A DNA stretch of 17,717 nucleotides, from contig SBGS01000086.1 in the NCBI GenBank assembly GCA_006226555.1, positions 1 to 17,717 on the forward strand, in the 5' to 3' direction. This document shows, one piece after another, positions 6,789 to 13,956 of the stretch. The DNA comes from Bacteroidota bacterium. GTDB taxonomy: Bacteria; Bacteroidota; Bacteroidia; Flavobacteriales_D; Crocinitomicaceae. The notes under the pieces were generated by a model. The model was given only the letters and a program-made list of their open reading frames with translations. It was not told where the DNA came from and did no database searches. The position numbers and the translations under genes were made by a program. Within the stretch, counting starts at the first letter, position 1; every line of letters begins with the position of its first letter.

Positions 6789-7238
6789 TCACAGCACATC
6801 TATCAGCTCAACATCAAAGATGAGAACAGAATTCGCTGGGATAGATCCAACAGCTTGTGAACCATAACCTAATTCTGATGGTATCAATAACTTTCCGGAT
6901 CCGCCTTCTTTAAAATAAGGTATCCCCTCCGTCCACCCTTTGATCACTTGCTGAAGATTAACCGTAATCCCATCTGTGCTCTGATCAAAAACGGCTCCAT
7001 CCGTTAAATACCCTGTATATTTCACCTTGACATCTGAGTAGGAATTACAAGCTGCTCCCGTGCCCGGTTGTGAGACTACAACATACAGTCCGGATCCTGT
7101 TGCAGTTGCGTTTAGCTGGTTGTCAGAAATATAATCCTGAATGATCCTATCATCAATCTGCGCTTGTGTCTCTTTCTTTTTACAGGCAGTAATACCGACG
7201 AAAATGAATAAAATGAACAACAACTGATTTCTTTTCAT
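6789..7238 (-). CDS. FKBP-type peptidyl-prolyl isomerase lipoprotein
   Basis: This 149-residue protein isomerises proline peptide bonds and is probably anchored in the envelope. The signal sequence ends in the lipobox ITAC with C19 as the lipid-bearing residue, followed by KKK. The FKBP domain shows VKVKYTGYLTDGAVFDQS, VIKGWTEGI, LLIPSELGYG and IPANSVLIFDVELI, the standard FKBP order and spacing. I chose the ATG at 7238; a TTG at 7247 overlapping the upstream stop would add three residues. It is the last gene of a four-gene operon. F. johnsoniae GldI is also an FKBP-type lipoprotein tied to gliding, but this protein is short and the link is only a possibility. Confidence 0.9.
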   Translation of the reverse strand: MKRNQLLFILFIFVGITACKKKETQAQIDDRIIQDYISDNQLNATATGSGLYVVVSQPGTGAACNSYSDVKVKYTGYLTDGAVFDQSTDGITVNLQQVIKGWTEGIPYFKEGGSGKLLIPSELGYGSQAVGSIPANSVLIFDVELIDVL

Positions 7239-7243
7239 AAGCC

Positions 7244-7588
7244 TCAATTTTCTTGTAACTCACCCAATTCCTTATTTAGCAAATTCAGTGCTTCGCTATA
7301 AATGGCATCCATTCTTTCTTGATCATTCGCGTAATATTCCATTGAAGCTTGAAATTGTTCAGCTGTTACACCGTTCTCTTTTAACAATACTTCACTTGAA
7401 TTATCAAGGGTTTTATAAAACCGATCGACCCTTGCATACTTATTTTGCACGTGTGCTTCCAGTTTAACGAGATCTTTGATCAAAACCACGATCTTTTCCT
7501 CCGGAATCAGATCCTTAGGTTCTGTCGGTTGCTCCAATCCGTAATTACACCCTGCGAATAAAATTGCTATGAATACCAGATACCTCAT
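7244..7588 (-). CDS. DUF4296 lipoprotein
   Basis: This 114-residue protein has a short signal sequence ending in the lipobox FAGC (C14), so it should be a lipoprotein. The mature part is helical and charged and carries the pattern I associate with DUF4296: LIPEEKIVVLIKDLVKLEAH (about 27-46), then a GVTAEQFQASMEYYANDQERMDAIYSEAL segment. Its function is unknown. Its ATG overlaps the stop of dihydroorotase (ATGA at 7588-7585) and it is followed closely by the FKBP lipoprotein, so the three are made together. The pairing with an FKBP lipoprotein suggests a job in envelope protein folding or stability, but that is inference. Confidence 0.8.
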   Translation of the reverse strand: MRYLVFIAILFAGCNYGLEQPTEPKDLIPEEKIVVLIKDLVKLEAHVQNKYARVDRFYKTLDNSSEVLLKENGVTAEQFQASMEYYANDQERMDAIYSEALNLLNKELGELQEN

Positions 7589-8925
7589 CTAACATTGAAA
7601 AGCAAACGATCTCCGCTTCCAACTTCGAAGATCTCACCCTTTTCATATACTTTCCTCCCGTTTACATATGTACTGTGTATACTATTTGAAAAAGTATAAC
7701 CGTCAAATGGAGACCATCCGCATTTGTATAGGAGATTATTCTTGGTAACTGTCGTTTCTGTTTCGGTGTCGACGATCACGAGATCAGCATGATAACCTTC
7801 TCGTATGAACCCTCGATCTTCGATACGGAATAAAATTGCCGGTGCATGAGCCATCTTCTCTACCACGCGCTCAATGGAGATCAAACCTTGTTCTACCTTC
7901 TCCAGCATAGCCAAAAGCGCATGCTGAACCAAAGGCCCTCCCGACGGAGCTTTGAAGTAGCTTTGTTCCTTCTCCTCTATAGTATGAGGTGCATGATCAG
8001 TTGCGATCACGTCGATCTTATTATCCAGGACCGCCTGAAATATAGCATCTCGATCTGATTTCTTCTTTACTGCTGGATTCCATTTAATGTAAGCTCCTTT
8101 CGCTTCATAATCTTCTTCAGTAAACCACAAATGATGAATACAAGCTTCAGCTGTGATGTGTTTCTTTTCGAGCGGTTTGGTATTGTCAAACAGCTCCAGT
8201 TCTTTGGCCGTCGAAATATGCAGTATGTGCAATCTTGTACCATACTTCTTAGCCAAACCTACTGCTTGTGAAGACGATAAATAACACGCCTCTTCACTTC
8301 TGATGATCGGATGCATCCACATTGGAACATCCTCACCGTATTGTTCACGTGCTGATTCAATATTTCTTCTGATCGTAGCTTCATCTTCACAATGTGTAGC
8401 GATCAACATCGGTACTTTTGAGAATAAGTTATTGAGAACAACTTCATTATCCACAAGCATATTTCCCGTTGAAGACCCCATGAAGATTTTAACCCCGCAC
8501 ACATCACGCTCATTTGTTTTGAGCACTTCCTCCACATTATCGTTTGAGGCTCCCATAAAGAAACTGTAGTTCGCAATCGAGCGTTTCGACGCGATATCAT
8601 ACTTATCCTGAAGAAGTTCCTGTGTCAATGCATTCGGCACAGTATTCGGCATTTCCATGAATGAGGTTATACCTCCCGCTACAGCAGCTCTTGACTCCGT
8701 AAAGATCTCACCTTTGTGCGTAAGTCCGGGCTCTCTGAAATGCACCTGATCATCAATGCATCCCGGAAGAATATATTTACCATTCAATTCAACAACCTCA
8801 ACATCTGGTGTAGGCGTAATTGAACTATCAATGCGTTCAATTCGACCATTTTTTACGAGCAGATCTCCCTCAAATACTTTCCCTTCATTGACGATCCTTG
8901 CTTGTTTAAATAGTATATGACTCAT
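7585..8925 (-). CDS. pyrC: Dihydroorotase
   Basis: This 446-residue amidohydrolase is the Bacteroidota-type dihydroorotase, closing carbamoyl-aspartate to dihydroorotate in pyrimidine synthesis. Visible metal-site elements are DDQVHFREPG (58-67), K146 in GVKIFMGSSTG (a candidate carboxylated lysine), H178 in ATHCED, H236 in HILHIS and D310 in ATDHAPHT. In the usual DxHxH motif the first histidine is Q60 here; H62 is kept. I believe DDQVHFREPG is common in this phylum, so this is probably a lineage trait and not damage. Allantoinase or dihydropyrimidinase are related alternatives, but REPG and TDHAPHT favour dihydroorotase. It overlaps the genes on both sides by four bases. Confidence 0.92.
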   Translation of the reverse strand: MSHILFKQARIVNEGKVFEGDLLVKNGRIERIDSSITPTPDVEVVELNGKYILPGCIDDQVHFREPGLTHKGEIFTESRAAVAGGITSFMEMPNTVPNALTQELLQDKYDIASKRSIANYSFFMGASNDNVEEVLKTNERDVCGVKIFMGSSTGNMLVDNEVVLNNLFSKVPMLIATHCEDEATIRRNIESAREQYGEDVPMWMHPIIRSEEACYLSSSQAVGLAKKYGTRLHILHISTAKELELFDNTKPLEKKHITAEACIHHLWFTEEDYEAKGAYIKWNPAVKKKSDRDAIFQAVLDNKIDVIATDHAPHTIEEKEQSYFKAPSGGPLVQHALLAMLEKVEQGLISIERVVEKMAHAPAILFRIEDRGFIREGYHADLVIVDTETETTVTKNNLLYKCGWSPFDGYTFSNSIHSTYVNGRKVYEKGEIFEVGSGDRLLFNVR

Positions 8926-9635
8926 AGTTTCATTTTACGCATTTTCCATACACCGAAAAATGCCTCTTTAAAAATTCCAGTACTCATTTTAGATTCTCCG
9001 TATAATCGATCAACGAACGTTATCGGAACTTCCTTTAATTTAAATTTATGCCTGTAAGCAGCATATTTCAAACAGATTTGAAACGCATATCCCTTAAAGG
9101 TCACCGCTTCCAGGTTGATCTTTTCAAGCACCTCTCTTCTATAACACATGAATCCTGCCGTAGTGTCCTTAACCGGAAGCCACAAGATCAAACGTACGTA
9201 TACACTAGCGAAATAGCTCATTAGGATCCTGCCGATCGGCCAATTCTTCACTTTACCTCCTTTACAATAGCGAGAACCGATTGACAGGTCTGCCCCTTCA
9301 CTCTCACAAGCACTCAGCAAACGTTCAAGGTCATTCGGGTCATGTGAAAAATCACAATCCATTTCAAAGATAAAATCGTAGTTATGTTGGATAGACCATT
9401 TAAACCCATGAATATAGGCTGTTCCCAAACCTAGCTTGCCGGACCTTTCTTCCAGATGGATCCTATCAGGATATTCCTTCATTTTCTCACGGATCAGGTC
9501 TGCTGTACCATCGGGTGATGCATCGTCAACAAACAAAATATGAAATGGATGATTTAATGCCATGACAACGTCGATCATGCGCGCAACATTTTCGCGTTCA
9601 TTGTATGTAGGAATGATGACAACCGATCTTTTCAC
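8922..9635 (-). CDS. Polyprenol-phosphate mannosyltransferase-like GT2
   Basis: This 237-residue soluble or membrane-attached enzyme resembles dolichol/polyprenol-phosphate mannose synthase, which moves a sugar from a nucleotide donor to a polyprenyl phosphate carrier. Landmarks are IPTYNERENV (8-17), FVDDASPDGT (about 35-44), EMDCDFSHDP (about 90-99), GSRYCKGG and the late DRLYGESKMS segment. No C-terminal membrane helices are present, as in the short bacterial type. The true sugar could be mannose, glucose or another hexose. The start is GTG at 9635. The stop overlaps the pyrC start (ATGA), so it opens the four-gene operon with pyrC, DUF4296 and FKBP. The 95 bases upstream hold no convincing promoter. 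Confidence 0.9.
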   Translation of the reverse strand: MKRSVVIIPTYNERENVARMIDVVMALNHPFHILFVDDASPDGTADLIREKMKEYPDRIHLEERSGKLGLGTAYIHGFKWSIQHNYDFIFEMDCDFSHDPNDLERLLSACESEGADLSIGSRYCKGGKVKNWPIGRILMSYFASVYVRLILWLPVKDTTAGFMCYRREVLEKINLEAVTFKGYAFQICLKYAAYRHKFKLKEVPITFVDRLYGESKMSTGIFKEAFFGVWKMRKMKL

Positions 9636-9689
9636 AGCAATAATTCGAAATGCTAAAATAAGGATAAAAGGTTTAGGCCCTCTCGTTCA

Positions 9690-9709
9690 AATCAAATCCT
9701 ATTTTGATT
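9690..9709. repeat. Perfect inverted repeat between recX and the DPM-like gene
   Basis: AATCAAA (9690-9696) and TTTGATT (9703-9709) flank a 6-base centre in the 95-base gap. On the - strand it is not followed by a U-run, so it is a weak terminator at best for recX. It could also be an operator or a chance AT-rich palindrome. Confidence 0.35.
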
Positions 9710-9730
9710 TTAAAAATATTAACAGGAAAC

Positions 9731-10204
9731 CTAGAAAAATTCACGAACCACCTCGTTTATTTCATCCATTGCATATCCTTTTCCGGCAAGATAACGGTAT
9801 AATTTGACCTTCTTCGCGAGCTCATTCTTTTCCTTACTTAAAAGATCGAACTTTTGCGAAGCCAGAGCTCTCAGATTAGAGAAGTAAATATCATCAGGTA
9901 TATCTTGCATACCGGACCTTATGAGCGTCTCCGGAATGCGTTTTTCACGGAGGGCCGCAAAAACTTTATTCCGACCCCATTTCTTGATCCTGACCTTTCC
10001 TGAAATGAATGATTCAATAAAGCGTTCGTCGGATAAAAAACGACTTTCCTTCAAGTACGAAAAAAGGGCCGAACGATCTTCATCGCTCAGGCCCCATTCA
10101 TTTATTTTTTTACTGATATCAAAGGTGCATCTATCCTGATACGCACAAAAAGCTTCCAGTTTAACCTTGGCCTCCTGAAACGTATATTTAGGAAGATTAT
10201 CCAT
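9731..10204 (-). CDS. recX: RecX family regulator of RecA
   Basis: RecX binds RecA filaments and modulates, usually limits, their activity in recombination and SOS. The 157-residue protein is all helical, with the RecX core FLSDERFIESFISGKVRIKKWGRNKVFAALREKRI (from about residue 56) and the typical late segment KLYRYLAGKGYAMDEI. Its length is normal for a RecX. Its ATG shares one base with the rng stop (TAATG, read 10206-10202), so it is coupled to rng. recA is not in the window. Start choice is well supported by the overlap and by KYTFQEAKVKLEAFCAYQDRC, a common RecX start in this phylum. Confidence 0.93.
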   Translation of the reverse strand: MDNLPKYTFQEAKVKLEAFCAYQDRCTFDISKKINEWGLSDEDRSALFSYLKESRFLSDERFIESFISGKVRIKKWGRNKVFAALREKRIPETLIRSGMQDIPDDIYFSNLRALASQKFDLLSKEKNELAKKVKLYRYLAGKGYAMDEINEVVREFF

Positions 10205-11751
10205 TATAAACTTATCGACTCACCCTCTCCATCAAGAAATTCATATTGAAGGAGATGATAGGAAGAAAGTCCACGTATCGTAATCCACTTTTTATGTTTC
10301 ATGAACCACTTAAATCTGCGGGACATCAACCCTTTTGTAAAGTATGCTTCAAGATAAGGATGTACGTTCAAGGTAACCTTTTTCGCTTTTCCTTCAGACA
10401 AAATAAAATTCAGGTTGGTCTCGATCTCTTCGGCGAAAAGAATTGAGGCCTGAACTTCTCCAGTTCCGTTACATGTCGGACATGTTTCAGATGTTTTAAT
10501 ATCCGTCTCAGGACGCACGCGCTGTCGCGTGATCTCTATCACTCCAAATTTTGATGGAGGAAGAATATTGTGCTTCGCACGATCATTCGACATGGCATCC
10601 TTAATAGCATCGTAAAGGGCCTTATTATTCGCCTTGTCGTGCATATCGATAAAGTCGATACACACAATTCCTCCCATATCTCTCAACTGAAGTACACGAG
10701 CTATCTCTTGTGCTGCTTCAATATTGGTAGCAAGCGCGTTGCTCTCTTGTCCCTCTGATCCCTTTCTGTTACCGCTGTTTACATCAATGACATGCATCGC
10801 TTCGGTATGTTCAATGATCAGATAGCCACCACTAGGTAGTGGAACTTTCTTTCCGAAAAGGGTTTTGATCTGTTTATTGATGCCGAACTTTTCAAAAATG
10901 CCGATCTTTCCATCATAGTGGCGAATGATCTTTTCTCTGCCCGGCGCAATGTCAGCCACATAGGCCTTCAAGCTTTCAAACAGAGCTTCATCATTCACAT
11001 GAATACTTGTGAAATCAGCATTTAAGAGATCCCTGAGAATTGTGGAAGTCTTATCCATTTCACCCAAAACGCGTGAAGGAGGAGTAGCATTCTTCAAATT
11101 TGAATGCATTCTTTTCCACTTCTCAAGCAAGTTCTTAAGGTCCTGATCGAGCAATTCGATCTTTTTACCTTCTGCGACAGTTCTGATGATCACACCAAAA
11201 TTCTTCGGTTTGATCGAATTCATCACATCCTTCAGACGGTTTCGTTCTTCCCTGTCTTTGATCTTCTGGGAAATAGAGATCTTATCTGAAAATGGTACCA
11301 ATACCAAATAACGACCTGCTAATGTGATCTCCGCACAAAGTCTTGGTCCCTTGGATGATATAGGTTCTTTTGCAACCTGTACAAGAATGGGAGCAGATGC
11401 TGAAACTACTTCAGTTATCTTTCCATCTTTAGGTATATCCTTCTCTCCTTTAAAGTAAAGAAGGTCTGCTACGTTCTGCTTACCTCGCAGCGTGTCTCGT
11501 GAAAACTTATTTAACGAATTGAACTGGGGACCCAAATCCAGATAATGGAGGAATGCGTCCTTTTCATATCCAACGTCAACGAATGAGGCATTAAGACTGG
11601 GAACTACTTTACGAACTTTCCCTAGGTAAATATCACCAACAGAGAATTCTGTATTTCCCTGTTCCTCATGCAATTCGATAAGCTTTCCATCTTTGAGCAA
11701 GGCAAGCCAAATACCCTTTTGTCGGGCATCGACTACTAATTCTAAACTCAC
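10204..11751 (-). CDS. rng: Ribonuclease G (Rne/Rng family)
   Basis: This 515-residue endoribonuclease of the RNase E/G family processes rRNA and turns over mRNA. Order of parts: a short N-terminal strand pair with GDIYLGKVRKVVPSLNASFVDVG (39-61), which starts the S1 RNA-binding domain, an RNase H-like part, then the DNase I-like catalytic core with D323 (VIDVNSGN) and D366 (CIDFIDM) as the magnesium ligands, and the zinc-link CPTCNGTG (C424, C427). There is no long C-terminal scaffold as in RNase E, so RNase G is the better name. The start is GTG at 11751. A 76-base gap with a hairpin separates it from the 30-residue gene upstream. Confidence 0.96.
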   Translation of the reverse strand: MSLELVVDARQKGIWLALLKDGKLIELHEEQGNTEFSVGDIYLGKVRKVVPSLNASFVDVGYEKDAFLHYLDLGPQFNSLNKFSRDTLRGKQNVADLLYFKGEKDIPKDGKITEVVSASAPILVQVAKEPISSKGPRLCAEITLAGRYLVLVPFSDKISISQKIKDREERNRLKDVMNSIKPKNFGVIIRTVAEGKKIELLDQDLKNLLEKWKRMHSNLKNATPPSRVLGEMDKTSTILRDLLNADFTSIHVNDEALFESLKAYVADIAPGREKIIRHYDGKIGIFEKFGINKQIKTLFGKKVPLPSGGYLIIEHTEAMHVIDVNSGNRKGSEGQESNALATNIEAAQEIARVLQLRDMGGIVCIDFIDMHDKANNKALYDAIKDAMSNDRAKHNILPPSKFGVIEITRQRVRPETDIKTSETCPTCNGTGEVQASILFAEEIETNLNFILSEGKAKKVTLNVHPYLEAYFTKGLMSRRFKWFMKHKKWITIRGLSSYHLLQYEFLDGEGESISL

Positions 11752-11777
11752 GAAAGCCTAATTTTGATAATACAAAA

Positions 11778-11806
11778 GCAGCAGAATCACAATGGAAGTC
11801 TGCTGC
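11778..11806 (-). other. Hairpin in the rng leader
   Basis: An 8-base perfect stem (GCAGCAGA with TCTGCTGC, 11806-11799 and 11785-11778) closes a 13-base loop, followed by UUUUGU on the - strand. It lies in the 76-base gap before rng. It could be a weak terminator after the basic 30-residue gene, or a structured leader that RNase G cuts to control its own mRNA, as RNase E does in other bacteria. Nothing in sequence alone decides between these. Confidence 0.5.
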
Positions 11807-11827
11807 GTTACTATCTATCCTAGAAGA

Positions 11828-11920
11828 TTACTTCTTCTTTTTGTGACGGTTTTTTCTTAGTCTTTTCTTACGCTTGTGCGTAGCCATCTTGTGTCTTTTT
11901 CTTTTTTTACCGCTTGGCAT
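11828..11920 (-). CDS. 30-residue very basic protein, likely ribosome-associated
   Basis: An ATG at 11920 opens a 30-codon frame ending in TAA at 11830-11828. It begins MPSGKKRKRHKMATHKRKKR and ends NRHKKKK: 18 of 30 residues are Lys or Arg and 3 are His, with no acidic residue. I remember nearly identical short proteins, annotated as hypothetical, beside rng and HU in many Bacteroidota, which argues for a real, constrained gene. The composition is that of very small ribosomal proteins, so ribosome binding is the best guess; I cannot tell whether it is one of the extra proteins reported in Flavobacterium ribosomes. It has a candidate promoter at 11997-12004. Confidence 0.75.
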   Translation of the reverse strand: MPSGKKRKRHKMATHKRKKRLRKNRHKKKK

Positions 11921-11963
11921 AATCTTATCTATTTGGTGTTAAACTTCTCTTTATCAAAAACCT

Positions 11964-11996
11964 AAAAAAAACACTCCCTGTTTTTTCAAGGGAGTG
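11964..11996 (-). terminator. Rho-independent terminator downstream of HU
   Basis: On the - strand CACTCCC (11996-11990) pairs with GGGAGTG (11978-11972) across an 11-base loop, followed by eight U (complement of 11971-11964). It lies 52 bases past the HU stop and should end HU transcripts before the basic 30-residue gene. A -7 promoter box touches its 5' arm. Confidence 0.82.
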
Positions 11997-12004
11997 CAAA
12001 GATA
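11997..12004 (-). promoter_or_regulatory. -7 box for the 30-residue gene, rng and recX
   Basis: TATCTTTG (12004-11997) fits TAnnTTTG exactly and is the same octamer as in the tRNA-Leu promoter. No TTTG is found at the usual upstream distance. The expected start site, four to seven bases downstream (about 11993-11990), falls inside the 5' arm of the adjacent terminator. Confidence 0.6.
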
Positions 12005-12048
12005 ATAAAAACATCCGGAAATATTAATTCCGAAATCAAATGTTTTAA

Positions 12049-12339
12049 TTATTTCACTGTCACACTGCTCTTAACCTCTTCAACAAAAGTCTTAGAAGGT
12101 TTGAATGCCGGTACATTGTGCGCAGGAATAATGATCGAAGTGTTCTTAGATATGTTTCTTCCTGTTTTCTCCGCACGCTCCTTAACAACAAAACTTCCGA
12201 ACCCTCTTAAATAAACATTTTCTCCTTTTGCTAATGAATCCTTTACAGAAGCCATGAATGACTCTACTGTTTTTAATACTTCATTACGCTCTAGTCCTGT
12301 TTCATCTGCAATGCTCGCTACAATATCCGCTTTAGTCAT
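12049..12339 (-). CDS. HU family DNA-binding protein
   Basis: This 96-residue nucleoid protein bends and compacts DNA as a dimer. It has the N-terminal helical body MTKADIVASIADETGL, the GENVYLRGFGSFVVKERAEKTGRN core (about 39-62), a beta-arm region and the PAFKPSKTFVEEV ending, all standard for the HU/IHF group. The arm carries PAHNVPAFKPS, a usual form. Length is normal. It is read from the same 98-base spacer as the divergent mutY and is followed by a terminator at 11964-11996. HU and the IHF subunits cannot be separated firmly; HU is the simpler name. Confidence 0.95.
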   Translation of the reverse strand: MTKADIVASIADETGLERNEVLKTVESFMASVKDSLAKGENVYLRGFGSFVVKERAEKTGRNISKNTSIIIPAHNVPAFKPSKTFVEEVKSSVTVK

Positions 12340-12372
12340 ATCTCAATTATTTAATTTCTCAAAAGTTGGCGG

Positions 12373-12380
12373 CAAAATTA
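12373..12380 (-). promoter_or_regulatory. Candidate -7 box for HU
   Basis: On the - strand TAATTTTG (12380-12373) matches TAnnTTTG, 33 bases upstream of the HU ATG. A clear TTTG element at the right distance is missing. Confidence 0.5.
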
Positions 12381-12401
12381 CTGTTGAAATCCATTATGCC
12401 C

Positions 12402-12409
12402 TAACTTTG
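12402..12409 (+). promoter_or_regulatory. Candidate -7 box for mutY
   Basis: TAACTTTG fits TAnnTTTG exactly, 28 bases before the mutY ATG. A TTG lies 15 bases upstream, a little closer than the usual spacing. It lies 21 bases from the opposing HU box, so polymerases at the two promoters would compete for the same DNA. Confidence 0.5.
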
Positions 12410-12437
12410 AATCAATTTTTTAAGGCTTTTTCCCTGA

Positions 12438-13442
12438 ATGACTGATTTTTCTCTATTAATACGCAATTGGTATAGACTAAATGGAAGAAATCTTCCATGG
12501 AGAGAAACGAATGATCCATATCGTATCTGGTTGTCAGAGATCATTTTACAACAAACAAGAGTGGATCAGGGAAAATCCTATTACGAGAAATTCGTCAATA
12601 ACTACCCTGACGTAACATCTCTTGCCGAAGCTTCAGAACAACAGGTTTTAAACGATTGGCAAGGACTCGGATATTACAGCAGGGCCAGAAATCTACAAAC
12701 TGCGGCTCGTACAATTGTTTCCGAGTACAATGGTGTATTCCCTGAAAGGTACGCTGAATTATTAAAACTCAAAGGAATAGGCACGTATTCAGCTGCCGCG
12801 ATTTCATCTTTTGCTTTCAATGAAGTTCGAGCAGTGGTCGATGGAAATGTCTACCGCGTGCTGAGTAGATATTTTAACGTATCAATCCCCATCGATTCAA
12901 CGGAGGGTAAAAAAGTTTTTCAAGCTCTTGCTGATGAGCTGATCAGCCAGGAAAGTCCGGGAGAACACAATCAGGCCATCATGGAGCTAGGAGCCTTAAT
13001 ATGCACACCTAAAAATCCTGATTGCGTGGGCTGTCCTGTAAGAACTTCTTGTGAAGGACTGCGTCTTAAAACACACCTGAACCTTCCTGTAAAAGAGAAA
13101 AAACAAAAAGTGATCAAGCGTCATTTTCACTATGCTGTATATCGAGGTGACGACACACTGGTTCTCAAAAAGAGAACAGGAAAAGATATCTGGCAAGGTC
13201 TGTTTGAGTTTCCGTTGATAGAAACCAAAACTTCAGACACTCCCGATGAATTGATCAATGCAGACAGTATATCAAAAGAATACAAACACGTTTTGAGTCA
13301 CCAACATATCCATTCCCGATTCTATATTTTCAATTCTCTTCCCGAAAGGATCGATGATGATTGGCGAATAATTACTGCAGAAGAATTAAATGACACACCC
13401 ATTCCACGCCTTATCGACAAGTTTTTGAGTGACCTGAATTAA
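12438..13442 (+). CDS. mutY: A/G-specific adenine glycosylase MutY
   Basis: MutY removes adenine mispaired with 8-oxoguanine, preventing G:C to T:A changes. The 334-residue protein has the helix-hairpin-helix glycosylase fold with catalytic E34 in WLSEIILQQT, the HhH motif LKGIGTYSAAAI (111-122) and D135 in VVDGNVYR. The 4Fe-4S ligands are C189, C196, C199 and C205, spaced C-x6-C-x2-C-x5-C as in the family. The C-terminal NUDIX-like domain (about 225-334) that reads 8-oxoG is present. It is divergent from HU and followed after 34 bases by ssb; the mutY-ssb-gldE-gldD order is known from Flavobacterium. Confidence 0.97.
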   Translation: MTDFSLLIRNWYRLNGRNLPWRETNDPYRIWLSEIILQQTRVDQGKSYYEKFVNNYPDVTSLAEASEQQVLNDWQGLGYYSRARNLQTAARTIVSEYNGVFPERYAELLKLKGIGTYSAAAISSFAFNEVRAVVDGNVYRVLSRYFNVSIPIDSTEGKKVFQALADELISQESPGEHNQAIMELGALICTPKNPDCVGCPVRTSCEGLRLKTHLNLPVKEKKQKVIKRHFHYAVYRGDDTLVLKKRTGKDIWQGLFEFPLIETKTSDTPDELINADSISKEYKHVLSHQHIHSRFYIFNSLPERIDDDWRIITAEELNDTPIPRLIDKFLSDLN

Positions 13443-13463
13443 AAGATTATTTGTACATTTCAC

Positions 13464-13471
13464 TAAATTTG
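13464..13471 (+). promoter_or_regulatory. Candidate -7 box for ssb (possibly leaderless)
   Basis: TAAATTTG fits TAnnTTTG and ends six bases before the ssb ATG at 13477, so transcription would begin at or within a base or two of the start codon. No TTTG is found at the expected distance upstream, so chance is possible in this AT-rich gap. Confidence 0.4.
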
Positions 13472-13476
13472 ACCCG

Positions 13477-13941
13477 ATGGCAGGTAGCGTAAATAAAGTT
13501 ATTCTAATAGGTAATCTCGGAAAAGACCCTGAAGTAAGACACCTTGAAAACGGTGCTGTAGTGGCTAATTTCCCTTTAGCAACCTCTGAAACATATACTG
13601 ACAGAAACGGTGTTAAAACAGAGAACACGGACTGGCATGATGTTGTTGTCTGGAGAGGTCTTGCAGAGGTAACTGAAAAATACCTACGCAAGGGAATGAA
13701 GATCTACGTAGAAGGAAAACTAAAAAAACGTTCCTGGCAAGACAAGGATGGCAATACGCGTTACACGACTGAGGTTGTAGCTGACGAGCTCACCATTCTT
13801 ACACCAAGAAATGAAATGGGCAATACCGGAAGACAGGCTCCTTACGGCAACGAAGGAACTCCCGAAGCTCCGGGAAGGATCGATTCAATTATTGAAAAAG
13901 ATGGAAACAACTTTTCCGAAGATGATGACCTACCATTCTAA
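13477..13941 (+). CDS. ssb: Single-stranded DNA-binding protein
   Basis: SSB coats single-stranded DNA in replication, recombination and repair. The 154-residue protein has the OB-fold start MAGSVNKVILIGNLGKDPEVR, the core TDWHDVVVWRGLAEVTEKYLRKGMKIYVEGKLKKRSW (about 52-88) and a Gly/Pro/Asn-rich linker from about 111. It ends in EDDDLPF (148-154), the acidic tip that binds partner proteins. Length is ordinary. It lies between mutY and gldE (15-base gap to gldE). Compare the DUF3127 protein at 2826-3212, whose last residues are almost identical. Confidence 0.97.
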   Translation: MAGSVNKVILIGNLGKDPEVRHLENGAVVANFPLATSETYTDRNGVKTENTDWHDVVVWRGLAEVTEKYLRKGMKIYVEGKLKKRSWQDKDGNTRYTTEVVADELTILTPRNEMGNTGRQAPYGNEGTPEAPGRIDSIIEKDGNNFSEDDDLPF

Positions 13942-13956
13942 TCTTTTATACTAACA

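Noticed and set aside
7239..7247. TTG at 7247 as start of the FKBP lipoprotein
   Set aside because: The ATG at 7238 gives a more usual lipoprotein signal; the extra three residues add nothing, although overlap with the upstream stop makes it possible.
7585..8925. pyrC as a dead paralogue because of Q60
   Set aside because: All other active-site residues are intact and the same motif is, to my memory, common in Bacteroidota.
9636..9730. Promoter for the DPM-pyrC operon in the gap after recX
   Set aside because: TTTG occurs on the - strand, but no TAnnTTTG box at the right spacing; the operon may be read from recX or from a promoter I cannot recognise.
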